Source of the DNA: Henckelia pumila
Taxonomy: Eukaryota > Streptophyta > Magnoliopsida > Lamiales > Gesneriaceae
NCBI RefSeq assembly: GCF_033568475.1
Contig: NC_133123.1
Location: 131,846,930-131,910,929 of the forward strand
DNA length: 64,000 bases
Direction of reading: 5' to 3'
Under the pieces are notes generated by a model, which was not told the origin of the DNA, made no database searches, and saw nothing but the letters and a program-made list of their open reading frames with translations. Each line of letters starts with the position of its first letter. Position 1 is the stretch's first letter. Positions 21,465 to 32,400 of this stretch are shown here, piece by piece. The translations under genes were made by a program, and so were the position numbers.

Positions 21465-22527
21465 GAGACAAAACAAGAATGCATTACCTGTGAGTATTCG
21501 GAACTCATGCATACTAACCCAACCATCTTACGGTAGTCAAATTTGTCCTTAGCTCGGATTTGTTTGTTCCATGAACATCTCCAATAATATGTGATGATGG
21601 ATGATTCTTTTGTATCTTGCTTGGAATGTCCTTTTCAGTGGATACCTCAGTTTCCTCATTATTTTGAGAATTTTCTTCATGAACAGTTTCTGGAGGAACC
21701 AGTGTTGTGTTTGGTGTTGTAACATCTGGAACAACACTGTGTTCTTCGTGAGGAATTTCCAGCAAGCCTTAATATCATCTTCAGTAGTTTTTCCTTTGAT
21801 ATCTGCACCATCATAAAAAACAACATTAATAGATTCTATAATTGTTCTGGTCCTAAGGTTATACATCCTATATGCACGGCTATTTATAGAATAACCAAGG
21901 AACAAACACTTATCACTTTTGGAATCAAATAATGCTAGGTGATTTCTATCATTCAAAACATAGCACACACAGCCAAAAATATGAAAATAATTGAGATTTG
22001 GTCTTTTTTCCATGAGGACTTCATAGGAAGTCATTGAAGATCCACTTCTCAAATAAACACTATTGGAAATATGGCACGCTGTGTTCGATGATTCTGCCCA
22101 AAATTCCTTGGAGATATTTTTTGAGCTCATCATCACCCTAGCCATCTCCTGCAACGTCCTATTCTTCCTTTCGGCAATTTCATTCTGTTGAGGAGTTTTT
22201 GGGGTAGAGAACTCCTGTGAGATGCCCTTCTTATCACACAAAGAAGAAAAAGATGAGTTCTCAAATTCCTTTCCATGATCAGTTCTAATCCTTGCTACAA
22301 TCAAAGTATGTATGTTAGTAATCTTGGTAAACAACTTCTTAAAAACATCAAAAGTGTCTGATTTTTCTCTAAGAAATCTTACCCATGTAAAACGAGAAAA
22401 ATCATCAACACATACCAAAGAATAATTTTTACCTTCATAGCTTTCAACTTCCATGGGACCCATCAAATCCATATGTAAAAGTTCAAAACACCATGTTGTC
22501 ACACAGTGTTGTAACACGGGGTGCGAA
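21465..22527 (-). pseudogene. CopS integrase region, truncated
   Basis: On the - strand: FELLHMDLMGPMEVES (first catalytic Asp), VDDFSRFTWVRF, IRTDHGKEFEN (second Asp), GISQEFSTPKTPQQN and EIAERKNRT (catalytic Glu). The sequence AFWAESSNTAC-like region and FGCVCYVLND follow, as usual in SIRE-type pol. A frameshift near 21775 separates this from the linker before RT. The 5' side ends in motif copy K (22492-22531), immediately beyond which the monooxygenase fragment begins. The zinc-binding domain, protease and gag are absent. Confidence 0.9.
21701..21738. repeat. Double-dyad motif copy J (integrase-RT linker)
   Basis: AGTGTTGT, 5 bases, GTGTTGTAACAT, 5 bases, ACAACACT. Outer arms are perfect inverse repeats. 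It encodes VVPDVTTPNTTLVP on the - strand. Confidence 0.85.
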
Positions 22528-22531
22528 ACAC
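22492..22531. repeat. Double-dyad motif copy K (at the CopS/monooxygenase junction)
   Basis: CATGTTGT, 6 bases, GTGTTGTAACAC, then a decayed right arm GAAACAC. The breakpoint with the monooxygenase fragment falls in this right arm. Confidence 0.7.
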
Positions 22532-23406
22532 GGTTTCTTCACATGGTATGACACCAAATCTGACACCCTTTCCGAAGAATAGCATAACCTTAGGTTCCAA
22601 TCCATGACCGCTCTTCAATTTTACGAAGCTCCTAACCGCTGATCGGCCCGCGTAAGAAGCTTTACTCAAGTCTAGATATTTTTCCACCACAGAGTTCACT
22701 CCATCACACCCAATCAACACCTACATGCACAATATATAACACAAGAAGCTTAGTTTTTGACTTCATTATCATATTGTAACAACATTTTTGGCATCCCTCC
22801 AAAACAAAAAAGTAACATAGATCCCACCTTGGCTTTTAGAATGGTTCCATCCGCCATATGCAAAGACTTGAAGCCATCTGAATCTTCAATTTCAACCACT
22901 TTGGAGGAGTACTTGATTGTCCCCTGTGGAAGTTCATTTTCCAGTGTTTCCAGCAGCGTCTTTCTATCGAACAAGTACGAGTCACCCCTGCATATCACCA
23001 TTTATATAGACAGAACAAATCCTTGCAACCAAGAAAGCCATTGTACTTTAGTACTTACTCCAAGCCTGCTCTATTAATAGGCATGTCTGCAGTGATCTCA
23101 CTAGAAATGATAGATGTAGTCATGGGTTTAGTACATGCCGCCCGCAGGGCACTACCCTGCGTAGTCATGATGCTGCACAAAAAGGAAACGAACGATTCTT
23201 CAAAAACCAATAAGGAAAACAATGTGAAATAGTATATAGGGAGAATTAACAGGCACCCACTAAGCTTTGTGTTCTTTTCACGAAGGATTTGTCCAATGCC
23301 ACCAAGTGCATCAATTGCTTTCCAAGCATTTGGCCACATTCTAAGATAGTATCCTGTCGTTCTCAATGATTCTGCTGATTCCAACACCAAACTCCGGATT
23401 CCCAAC
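22528..23406 (-). pseudogene. FAD-dependent monooxygenase gene fragment (MO1/zeaxanthin-epoxidase-like)
   Basis: Four exons on the - strand: 23406-23261 (LGIRSLVLESAESLRTTG, MWPNAWKAIDALG), 23172-23059, 22987-22828 (YLFDRKTLLETLENELPQG, ADGTILKAK) and 22720 to about 22528 (VLIGCDGVNSVVEKYLDL, YAGRSAVRSFV, GVIPCEETV). The third and fourth introns have clean GT-AG borders with the frame kept. The first donor appears to have lost a base: the frame needs a cut after CTTAG, where GT is missing. The N-terminal exon with the FAD-binding GxGxxG and the C-terminal half are absent. The 3' side is cut at CopS; on the 5' side, intron sequence runs from 23412 towards a copia scrap. This is the only host gene trace in the window. 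Members of the family hydroxylate small metabolites with NAD(P)H and FAD; the substrate here is unknown. Confidence 0.85.
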
Positions 23407-23604
23407 CTGTCAAATCCAAATATATTATGCATGATAGTTATTGTTTGATATTTATATTGTAATATTTTTATAGTAGGTTTTATGTAAAACACGATATTCG
23501 AATCTAAATGTGAAAAGTAATATATATTTTTGTGTGGAAAATAAATTTTTTTGGGTCAAGTAAAATAAGCTATTTGTTTCACAAAATTATATTCTTTTGG
23601 ACTA

Positions 23605-24066
23605 TTGTTGTATGTTGATGATATGTTAATCATTGGTCACGATTCAACCAAGATAGACAAGCTTAAGGGGGAGCTTGACAAGTCTTTTGCAATGAAAGAC
23701 TTAGGACCAGCGAAACAGATGCTTGGAATGAAGATCTCCAGGGACAGGACAAATAAAAAGATGTGGTTATCTCAAGAACAATACATTGAGAAAGTTCTTG
23801 AAAGATTCAAAATGGATAAGGCAAAGACTGTTGGCACTCCACTTGCAGGGCATTTCAAACTAAGTTCAGTTCAATGTCCCACAAGTGATGAAGAAAAGAA
23901 AGAAATGGAAAGTGTTCCTTATGCTTCAGCAGTTGGCAGTCTGATGTATGCAATGGTGTGTACGAGACCTGACCTCGCTCACGCAGTTGGCGTGGTAAGT
24001 TGATTTCTCTCAAATCCGGGAAAAGATCACTGGTCAGCAGTGAAATGGATATTCCGATATCTGAGA
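23605..24066 (+). pseudogene. CopT, copia RT fragment
   Basis: It starts at LLYVDDMLIIGHD, just at the catalytic YVDD, and continues through KDLGPAKQMLGMKI and YASAVGSLMYAMVCTRPDLA to an in-frame stop at 24001-24003, then FLSNPGKDHWSAVKWIFRYLR in the same frame to 24066. GypA cuts it there. It is a different copia lineage from CopA and CopS. No LTR belongs to it. The 190 bases before it (23412-23604) are AT-rich intron-like sequence of the monooxygenase gene. Confidence 0.88.
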
Positions 24067-26088
24067 TGTAAGGCCCGAGATTAATTAAAAATTAATCCAA
24101 ATTTAATTTGATTTTAATCCGAGTATATTTAATTTGGGAATATTTAGAGTTTTGATTTAAATTTTAATATTCTTAAATTATTTAGGATTGAAATTGAATT
24201 AAAATAAGGGCCGAGGACCAAATTGCAAATATTGAAGAATTGAGGGGCTAAACTGCAATTAAAATTGAACTTATCAGATTTTTAGTTACTTACTCAGCTT
24301 TCAACGTGTAAGTCTACAAATATATTCAGAAAATTGAGAGAAGTCAGAACAAGGAAGCCGAGACCTTCATTTTCTTTGAAAGTTTGATATTCAAATCCTT
24401 GTAACTTTTGCTCTGGTTATCCGATTTCGATTCCGTAAATTGTTCTGGAATCCTTACGACGAGGGCTTTGATCTCGTGTAAGTTTTATGATGTTTTATAG
24501 AGAATTCGAAATCAGTTTGTGGCAGAGATCAGGTTTTGAGTTCTTGATCTTGTTTATTGTTGTTTATGCGATTCTATCTCGAAACCGGATTGAGGAGTTT
24601 GTATTGAAAGTGTCCAAGCATGATTTCCAGCTTATGATTGTTGTTTATAGCTGATATTATGAAGAGTTTGATGATATATTAGCTGATATATGTTGTACGA
24701 ATGATTGAAGTGAAGTTAGAAATGATTTCGGGATTACGTCGGTTACCGATTTTCAATCGCTACGCCGTTGAATTGAGTTTTTAGACTATTTTGATGGTTT
24801 ATATCTGAGCTGAAGTCATTATCTAGATGATATGAATGTTATAGCATTTTTATTCTTTAGTTTCAGTTGAGTTTGAAAGGCCAACAAATCGAGACGTCAA
24901 CTTTGTACCGAAGAAGTTTGATTGAGGTTTGAAATGAGTTTGATTGACGATCTTATGATGTTTTCGACTCGATTTTGATACAATAGATTGGAATGAAGTT
25001 TGATATATGTGTATTTGATTGTATCTTTCAGATTTGAAGAGTTCAGAATCGTGACAAACGAAGGTATAATGACGACATCACGAGTTAGGGACTTTGAAAC
25101 TCAAGAACGTCTATTCTTGAGTTGGCCCGCAAAAATCACATACTTGATATGTTTTGATTATGTTTTGATGTTTTTGATCCATCTCAGGTAGTGGATCTTT
25201 GAGTTTGAGTTGATATGATAGTATATTGAATTGATTCAATGCCAAGGTTGCGGTTAACCTTATTTTTTAGCCCGGAATGGCTACGATAGATGGATATCCA
25301 TGTCAAGATCATTTACAAATCTTGATGGCAATGAAGTGAGATGAATCAGTTCTTATTGAAGCGTTGATTACTCTATTTGTTGAGTCGAGTTTTAAATAGA
25401 GTCGATATGATTTATTTAACGCTTTCTATATATGTTGGTTATACTGAGAATTGTTTCTCACCGGAGTTTATCCGGCTGTTGTCTTGTTTTGTATGTGTGC
25501 ATGAAAACAGAGATGATAGGAGCTGATCATCGACGTCATTGACAGTTTGGAGAGAGTCTAGCACGTGAGGACTCGGGTTGTAGATGAAGTCTTGAGATCT
25601 AGAAGCATCAAACCTTAGAACTTGTTGGTTTTGGAATGCATGTATGAAACTTGAGATAGTTTATGTCGTTTATCATTATTTAGCGACTTGTTCGATGTAA
25701 CAAATACATGTATAGATGTTTGAGACCTTGTTTATGTTTATATGCATGATTTGGACCTTATATATATATATCATGTTTTGGGTCGAATTTGATGGATTGA
25801 AATCGATTGAAAGGATCAATGTTGCTGAAAAAACAACAGAGCAGGTTTTCTGCCCAGGATGCGCCCACGTGGCATAAAACTACCGCCTGAGCGCAGCCTG
25901 GAGCTCAGCCTACTATTTTGAAAAAAAAACAGGGGCGCCTGGGCGGTAGTTTTTGACAGCCCGTGCCCAATCCCTTTTGAAAAAAAAAAAAAATTTCTTG
26001 ATCCTTATTCTTTTCTTATTAGATTAATGATGCTTATTCATTAATTGCCCCTTAAGATTTGAAATTAGCAACCCGAGGCCCCACAACA
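24067..26088 (+). repeat. GypA left LTR (2022 bp)
   Basis: It starts TGTAAGGCCCGAG and ends GCCCCACAACA. It matches 40738-42263 and 60503-60998 along its length with a few percent differences. Near the end it carries a GCGCCTGGGCGG stretch and an A-run (25979-25993). It contains no genes. Confidence 0.93.
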
Positions 26089-26090
26089 GG

Positions 26091-26102
26091 TGGTATCAGA
26101 GC
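26091..26102 (+). other. GypA primer-binding site (initiator tRNA-Met)
   Basis: TGGTATCAGAGC lies two bases (GG) after the CA end of the left LTR. It is the initiator methionine tRNA primer site common in plant LTR elements. The leader 26103-26351 holds nothing else recognisable. Confidence 0.9.
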
Positions 26103-26351
26103 TTAAGTTTCTCGGACTGAGAATAGATAAGTGGGGTAGATCAAGTCTTCTATGTTGATTGATTTATTCTTGAAGCATGTTTATTATCTGAAATGATTTA
26201 CCTCTTTAAGAATTACATGCTATCTGTTATTTTATATGATTGGAAGCATGTTAGACTGCAACTGAATCAGAACTCGATCTCTTGAGAAGGCATGGTGTGC
26301 TTATCAGAGGCGGACTGAAACAAAATTGTGTTATGATATGATGATGAGTTG

Positions 26352-27028
26352 TACACTAATCTGTTTGATTATCAGATATGCCTCCTCGACCAGCACCGAC
26401 TACTAGACAGACTTCGGCAATGAATCAGCCAGAACAGACTAATGCGGCACAGATACCAGTGACAACACTTGAACATGGACAGAGTAGTACTTCTGCTGAT
26501 GTGTTTGGTGATGCTAATCCTATGGAAAAACTTCTGAAACGATTTCATTCCTTCAAACCACCGACGTTACAAGGAACTGAGAACTCTGTTGATTGTGAGA
26601 ATTGGTTGGAGGATATCGAGCAGTTATTTGAATCTCTTGATTATACAGATGACCGTCGGGTTAGACTGGTGATTCATCAACTATAAGGCCTTGCCAAAAG
26701 TTGGTGGATAGCGATGAAGAGAGCGTTAGAAAATCAAGGTACTGTTATTACCTGGTCTATATTTCGAACTGTTTTCTATCAACGGTTCTTTCCTGTTTCT
26801 TATCGGAAGGACAAGGGAGTGGAATTCGCAAGTTTGCAACAGGGCCAAATGAAAATCAAAGAATATGTTGCAAAATTTACGAGTTTGATGAAGTTTTCTC
26901 CACATGTCGCTATCAGTTACGAAGCGCAAGACGATCAGTTTATTAATGGCTTGAATCCTGACGTGTTTACACTTGTGAATTCGGGAAAACCGAATACCTT
27001 TGCCGATGCTCTGAATCGAGCAAAGGGT
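26352..27028 (+). repeat. GypA gag region, first copy of a 677-bp tandem duplication
   Basis: The unit begins TACACTAATCTG and ends GAGCAAAGGGT. It includes the gag ATG (26378, MPPRPAPTTRQ) and the Gag capsid region (NWLEDIEQLFESLDY, then FINGLNPDVFTLV). A TAA at 26684-26686 interrupts the frame. At 27028 the sequence jumps back to the leader, giving the second copy in direct orientation. Confidence 0.92.
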
Positions 27029-27170
27029 TACACTAATCTGTTTGATTATCGGATATGCCTCCTTGACCAGCACCGACTACTAGACAGACTTTGGCAATGA
27101 ATCAGCCAGAACAGACTAATGCGGCACAGATACCAGTGACAACACTTGAACATGGACAGAGTAGTACTTT
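27029..27170 (+). repeat. GypA gag region, second copy, left piece (continues at 36149-36688)
   Basis: It repeats 26352-26493 with a few differences. The gag start codon is kept (27055) but the fourth codon has become TGA (27064-27066), where the first copy has CGA. GypB cuts this copy at 27170; it resumes at 36149 and joins unduplicated gag at about 36688. Confidence 0.92.
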
Positions 27171-29283
27171 TGTAAGACCCAGAAGTTAATTATCTGGTAA
27201 TTTGGAATAATTAGAATTGTTATTGAGATGCTAAATTAAAATAATTATTTATGTCAAATAAATTAGTAAGTGTATTAAAAATATGTATTTTTGAATATCG
27301 AGATTTAAACGATATAAAATACATATTAAAGCTAAAATAATACACTAGCGTTAAAATATCTAGACTGTGTCAAGTTGCCCAAATAATAATTAAATAGAGG
27401 CAAACACACACCCTTACTTATATACATCACACGCATAAAGAAAAGAAAGAGAAAAGAAAAGAAAAGTTCTTCCCTAATTCCAAATCCCGTCACTCCCGTC
27501 ACCCCTCTGCGCAGCTCCGGTAAATTGCCCATAAATTCTTCGTTCGGAGTCCAAAATTCGATTCGTTTGTTGGGTTTTCTTCCTTACATCCGTGGCTTCG
27601 ATTGAAGCTAATAATCGCTGATTTTGGTCCACGTTTAGGCACGAATCGACCCACTTTCAGAAGCTGGTCGTGCTGCTATTTCTGCTGTGTTTCTTCAAGG
27701 TAACTAGCTTCGATCTTGGAGTATTTTAGACAATATTTCTGCTGTATTTCGAAGCTTAAGGATAGCTGAACCTTCCCCTGTTCGTTTGCCCCTTTTCCAA
27801 CCATTTTCCGGCGAGCTTTTCGGCGAGTTCGAAGGTTGCTACGGTCCAGCTAGTTTAGCTTCGAGTTGTGATGTTTTAATCCCTTCTTCCAGCCTTGAGC
27901 GTGAGTTTCCAACTGGTTTAGTTGAGGTATAGTGGGCTGCCCGATATTGGGATTTTACCCGCTTGGATTTAATTTGATTTCGTTGGATATATCGCATCGT
28001 TTTGATATATATTGGAATATTAATTGTGTTGTAGGCCGAAACTTTGGGAATTAGAGTTGAGGACCTTCGTTTGAATTGGTATAGGTATGTTACGGTTGGT
28101 AACATACAACGGTAAAAATATAAATATTGTTTTGCCGATATTATGTTGATTACGTGAACTATATGGATTATGTGAATTTAAATACCTCGTTGTTTATATG
28201 TTAAATTATTTGATATATTTTGTGGCATTTAGAATAGGGCATGATATTCACTACATCACACGTTGAGCCCTATCATTCTTGTTACCCGTTATCATTTTGT
28301 ATTGTACTCTGGGCACACGTATTGTTATTTCGGGAATCAGCTGTTGCTTTTTATGCCTAGTATCCCTGAGACCGAAATTATGATTGTCTATTCCTTGATG
28401 CATTTTCTGTGTGATATGCACTTGGAATCTTGACATCGTATGTTGTTCGTTATTGTGCCTATCTGTTGTATCGTTATCAGCTGTATGGAGGCCGAGTCGT
28501 GGGTGTTTAATTTCACCCATCACGACATACCTCGCATACTTGGCATGGCGGTTTAGTTACATGACGATGTAGCTCCCCTGTGTTCTAGCTCGAGCATTGT
28601 TCCAGTTGTTATCGTACTGTTTGTTGGCTCCTGTTATCCCGTTTACTTTGAGCCCAGTTCATGCATTGCATACTACATTTTATAATGTGTTTATGCATAG
28701 TTTATATGTTTTGTTGTTGTTGCCTAACTGTTTCATACCAGAATCCTAACCTCAGTTAATTCTGGGGGGCTACTGTGGCTGCTGTTTGGCACCATGGTAG
28801 GCTACCCAAGTGACTTTTCAGCACCAAGCGGAGGGTCCACTGGCGGAGCTCGTTGAGGAGGTTGGATCATGTCTTGTCTCCCAGTTATATTATGTATTAT
28901 CGGAGTTATATTATGTATTATGTTAGAGTCATTTTTATATTCTCCGGGGAGATGCCCCGATGTATTTGTGTTGTATTTGAGAGTTCCTGCTATGTTTTAA
29001 ATTATTATCAAGCCTTGTCGGCTCAGGTATGTGTTAACTGTTTTAATTTGTTTTCGTGCCTGGCCGGCACATGGTTGTGTGATGTTTAAGTTTATTGAGG
29101 TCCTAGTTTTAGTTATTTTAAATAAACTGATGTCTGTGTATTTTGGTATGTCCTACTTACGGGGAGGTCATGCCGAAATTTTTATAGGCCCAAAATTTAT
29201 TTTAAATTGTTTTTCCGCTGCTTTGACTTCTAATTACTTGTTTGTATGATAATTAAATGTAATTAGAGTAACCGGGCCTCACA
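27171..29283 (+). repeat. GypB left LTR (2113 bp)
   Basis: It starts TGTAAGACCCAG and ends GGGCCTCACA. It contains a GA-rich run (27433-27468) and a direct repeat of AGTTATATTATGTATTATG words (28880-28925). No genes. Confidence 0.94.
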
Positions 29284-29286
29284 TCA

Positions 29287-29298
29287 TGGTATCAGAGC
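29287..29298 (+). other. GypB primer-binding site (initiator tRNA-Met)
   Basis: TGGTATCAGAGC lies three bases after the left LTR. Confidence 0.9.
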
Positions 29299-29454
29299 AT
29301 AAACTGGGATATGCTCAAACTAGAGTCTAGGACACTCGAGTCTAGACACTAAAGTTGATTTTTGCGCTTGTTGTTTCTACTTTTCAGCATGTTTATGTGC
29401 ATATATGATATGTTTATTTTCATTCTAATTCTTATTATGATTTATATTTATAGA

Positions 29455-32400
29455 ATGGCTGAAAGTGGTAATAATGCTGAACGTGGGCGTGGGCATGGGA
29501 GACCTCGCATTGATGTTAATACCGAGGTTAACCAAGCTACTGGACGATTGGAACAACTTAGGATGGATGAGTTAATTGCCCGTTTCCATAACATGCGTCC
29601 ACCTCTTTATTTTGGTAATGAAGGACCTGAAAAAGCTGAAATCTGGATTACCGAGATTGAAGATCTCTTTGATTTGATTGAATATCCGTCGGCGCAACGT
29701 TTGAAGCTAGCACTCCATCAGTTGAAGGATCGTGCTAAGATGTGGTGGGCTACTACCTTGATGACTTTGGAATCTCAGAAAGTAACGCCATCTTGGGATG
29801 TATTCAAGCTCAAGTTCAGGGAAGTTATTGTCCTCCATCATTCTATAGTGCCAAATCAACTGAATTCCATAACTTGAAACAAGGAAATATGTCGGTTCAA
29901 GACTATGCTGATACTTTTTACGAACTGTTGAAGTATGCTCCTCATGTTGCTGCTAGTCAGGGAGCTATTGTTGAAAGCTTCACTGAAGGATTAGATGATC
30001 GCTTGCATCCATTTGTCTCGACTGGAAAGCCAATGAATTATCCCGAAGCTGTGGAATTGGCAAAAAGGGCTGAGGCAAGTTTTCGAAGGAGAAGTGGAAA
30101 CAAGACTCCTATCCAGCACCAATCTGTCAAGAAATCTTCAAGTCATTTTAGTACTTCATCTTTACGTCCAAAAGGGAAACAATTCAAGAAATCTGGCTCT
30201 AGTTCTACTAGTTCTGAAGGTTCTAGAAAGCAGAGTGGACAATGCTACACTGGTCCTTATTGTGATAACTGCGGTGGGAAACATTTCAGCAATCAATGTG
30301 TGGGAGTTCAAGGACTTTGCAATGTTTGTGGCAGACCAGGACACTTTGCTCGAGTTTGCCCTAGTCAGACAGGAAAATCAGTGCAGGCTGGTAGTGGAAC
30401 ACCTAGTGGCAAATTTTCTGCACCATCCCACTCTTCTCAGCAGTCGAGCAGGCCACATCAGCAATCAAGAGGTCAAGGTGGTCAGCAAAATCAGCCACCA
30501 GTTCGTGTATTTGCATTGACAGAGGACGAGGCACAGGCAGCTCCAGGTACTGTAATTACTGGTAACTGCACTCTATGTGGTTTTACAGCACGAGTACTCT
30601 TTGATACTGGAGCATCGCATTCGTTTATATCTCGTGCATTTGTCGCTTTCCATGATCTTTGCACCACTAGTATGAATGGTAATTTATCAGTTGCTACTCC
30701 AATGGGAAAAATGATCATAACTGATGATGCTGTGTTTAATGCGGTGTTGCTCTATGCTGATAATGTGTTGTACCTGAATCTTATAGTCCTACCTATGCAT
30801 GATTTCGATTGTATTGTGGGTATGGATGTTCTGACTTCTAATAAAGCCACTGTTGATTGTTATAGAGGCGTAGTTCGATTTAGACCTAGTTTTGCTCCTA
30901 AATGGAATTTCTATGGTCGAGGTTCACAAGCTAAGATTCCCCTAGTCTCTTCTATTGAAATGACTCGTCTGTTAGACTCGGGAATTGAAGGTTTTCTTGT
31001 TTATGTTGTCGATCTGTCTCAAGGTGAGTGGTCAATATCTGACATTCTTGTTGTCTGCGAATTTCCTGATGTATTTCCTGAGGAAATTCCTGGATTTCCA
31101 CCAGAACGAGAAGTTGAGTTCAGTATAGAACTGATGCCAGGAACTGAACCTATATCTCGAGCACCGTATCGATTAGCTCCTGTTGAGTTAAAAGAATTGA
31201 AAGAACAGTTACAGGAATTGTTGAGTAAAGGTTATATTCGCCCAAGTTCTTCACCTTGGGGTGCTCCTGTTCTTTTTGTTAAAAAGAAAGATGGCACGAT
31301 GAGAATGTGCATTGATTACAGATAATTGAATAAGTCAACCATCAAGAACAAATATCCGCTTCCAAGAATTGATGACTTGTTTGATCAATTGCAAGGTACG
31401 GCGGTGTATTCCAAAATTGATCTTCGCTCTGGATATCACCTAGTACGAGTTAGACAACAAGATGTTACAAAAACAGCATTTCACACTAGATATGGACACT
31501 TTGAATTTTTAGTTATGCCTTTTGGTTTGACTAATGCTCCTGCTCTTTTCATGGACTTGATGAATCGTGTATTCAGAAAATATCTCGATAAGTTTGTCAT
31601 TTTTTTCATCGACGATATTATTATTTATTCCAAGTCTGAAGAAGAACACGCTAAGCACTTGAGGTTAATTCTTCGAATTCTTCAAAAGAAACAATTTTAT
31701 GCAAAGTTGTCAAAGTGTGAGTTTTGGCTAGACAGAGTTGTCTTTCTAGGCCATGTTATCTCTAAACATGGTATTTCTGTTGATCCAAGTAAAGTAGAAG
31801 CAGTGTTGAATTGGCCAAGACCCTCAAATGTGCCAGAGATTCGGAGTTTTATGGGTTTAGCTGGTTATTATCATAGATTCGTTGAAGGATTCTCAAAGAT
31901 TGCTAAATCTATCACTTTGTTGACTCAAAAAAATCGGAAATTCATTTGGTCTGATGAATGTGAGTCAAGTTTTGTTGAGTTGAAGAAGAGATTGACTTCT
32001 GCACCAGTACTTACAATTCCAAGTGGTTCTGGAGGATTTGTTGTTTGCACAGATGCTTCGTCTTGAGGATTAGGTTGTGTCTTGATGCAACATGGCCGAG
32101 TAGTGGCTTATGGTTCTCGTCAGTTGAAGACACACGAGTCTAGATATCCTGTTCATGATTTGGAATTGGCTGCTATTGTATTCGCTCTAAAAATTTGGAG
32201 ACATTATCTATTTGGAGAACAATTTGTAATTTATTCAGATCATAAGAGTCTCAAATATTTATTTTCTCAGTCTGATCTGAATATGAGACAAAGGCGTTGG
32301 ATGGATCTTTTGAAAGATTATGATTGTGAGATCCAATATCAGCCGGGAAAAGTGAATGTCATTGCTGATGCTTTGAGTCGTAAAGTCGATAATGATGCTC

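Larger units (their letters stand above)
10662..22527 (-). mobile_element. CopS, SIRE/Maximus-type copia element lacking its 5' part
   Basis: On the - strand the order is integrase (22527-21465), RT and RNase H (16350-14822), a third ORF downstream of pol (13946-11799), the polypurine tract and the 3' LTR. A long extra ORF after pol is the hallmark of the SIRE/Maximus lineage. The 5' LTR, gag and protease are missing: the integrase stops at about 22527 against a monooxygenase gene fragment. AthN (16356-21464) is a later insertion. Eleven copies of a double-dyad motif run through all its parts and are listed separately. The lower boundary is set where hAT similarity ends and is uncertain by tens of bases. 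Confidence 0.82.

Noticed and set aside
10691..22531. The double-dyad motif as tiny MITE insertions
   Set aside because: No target duplications flank the copies, the spacers vary, and coding copies align with conserved protein positions instead of adding new residues.
26352..27028. A second gypsy element at 26378-27028
   Set aside because: It is the same GypA gag region duplicated in tandem; no LTR or primer site separates the copies.
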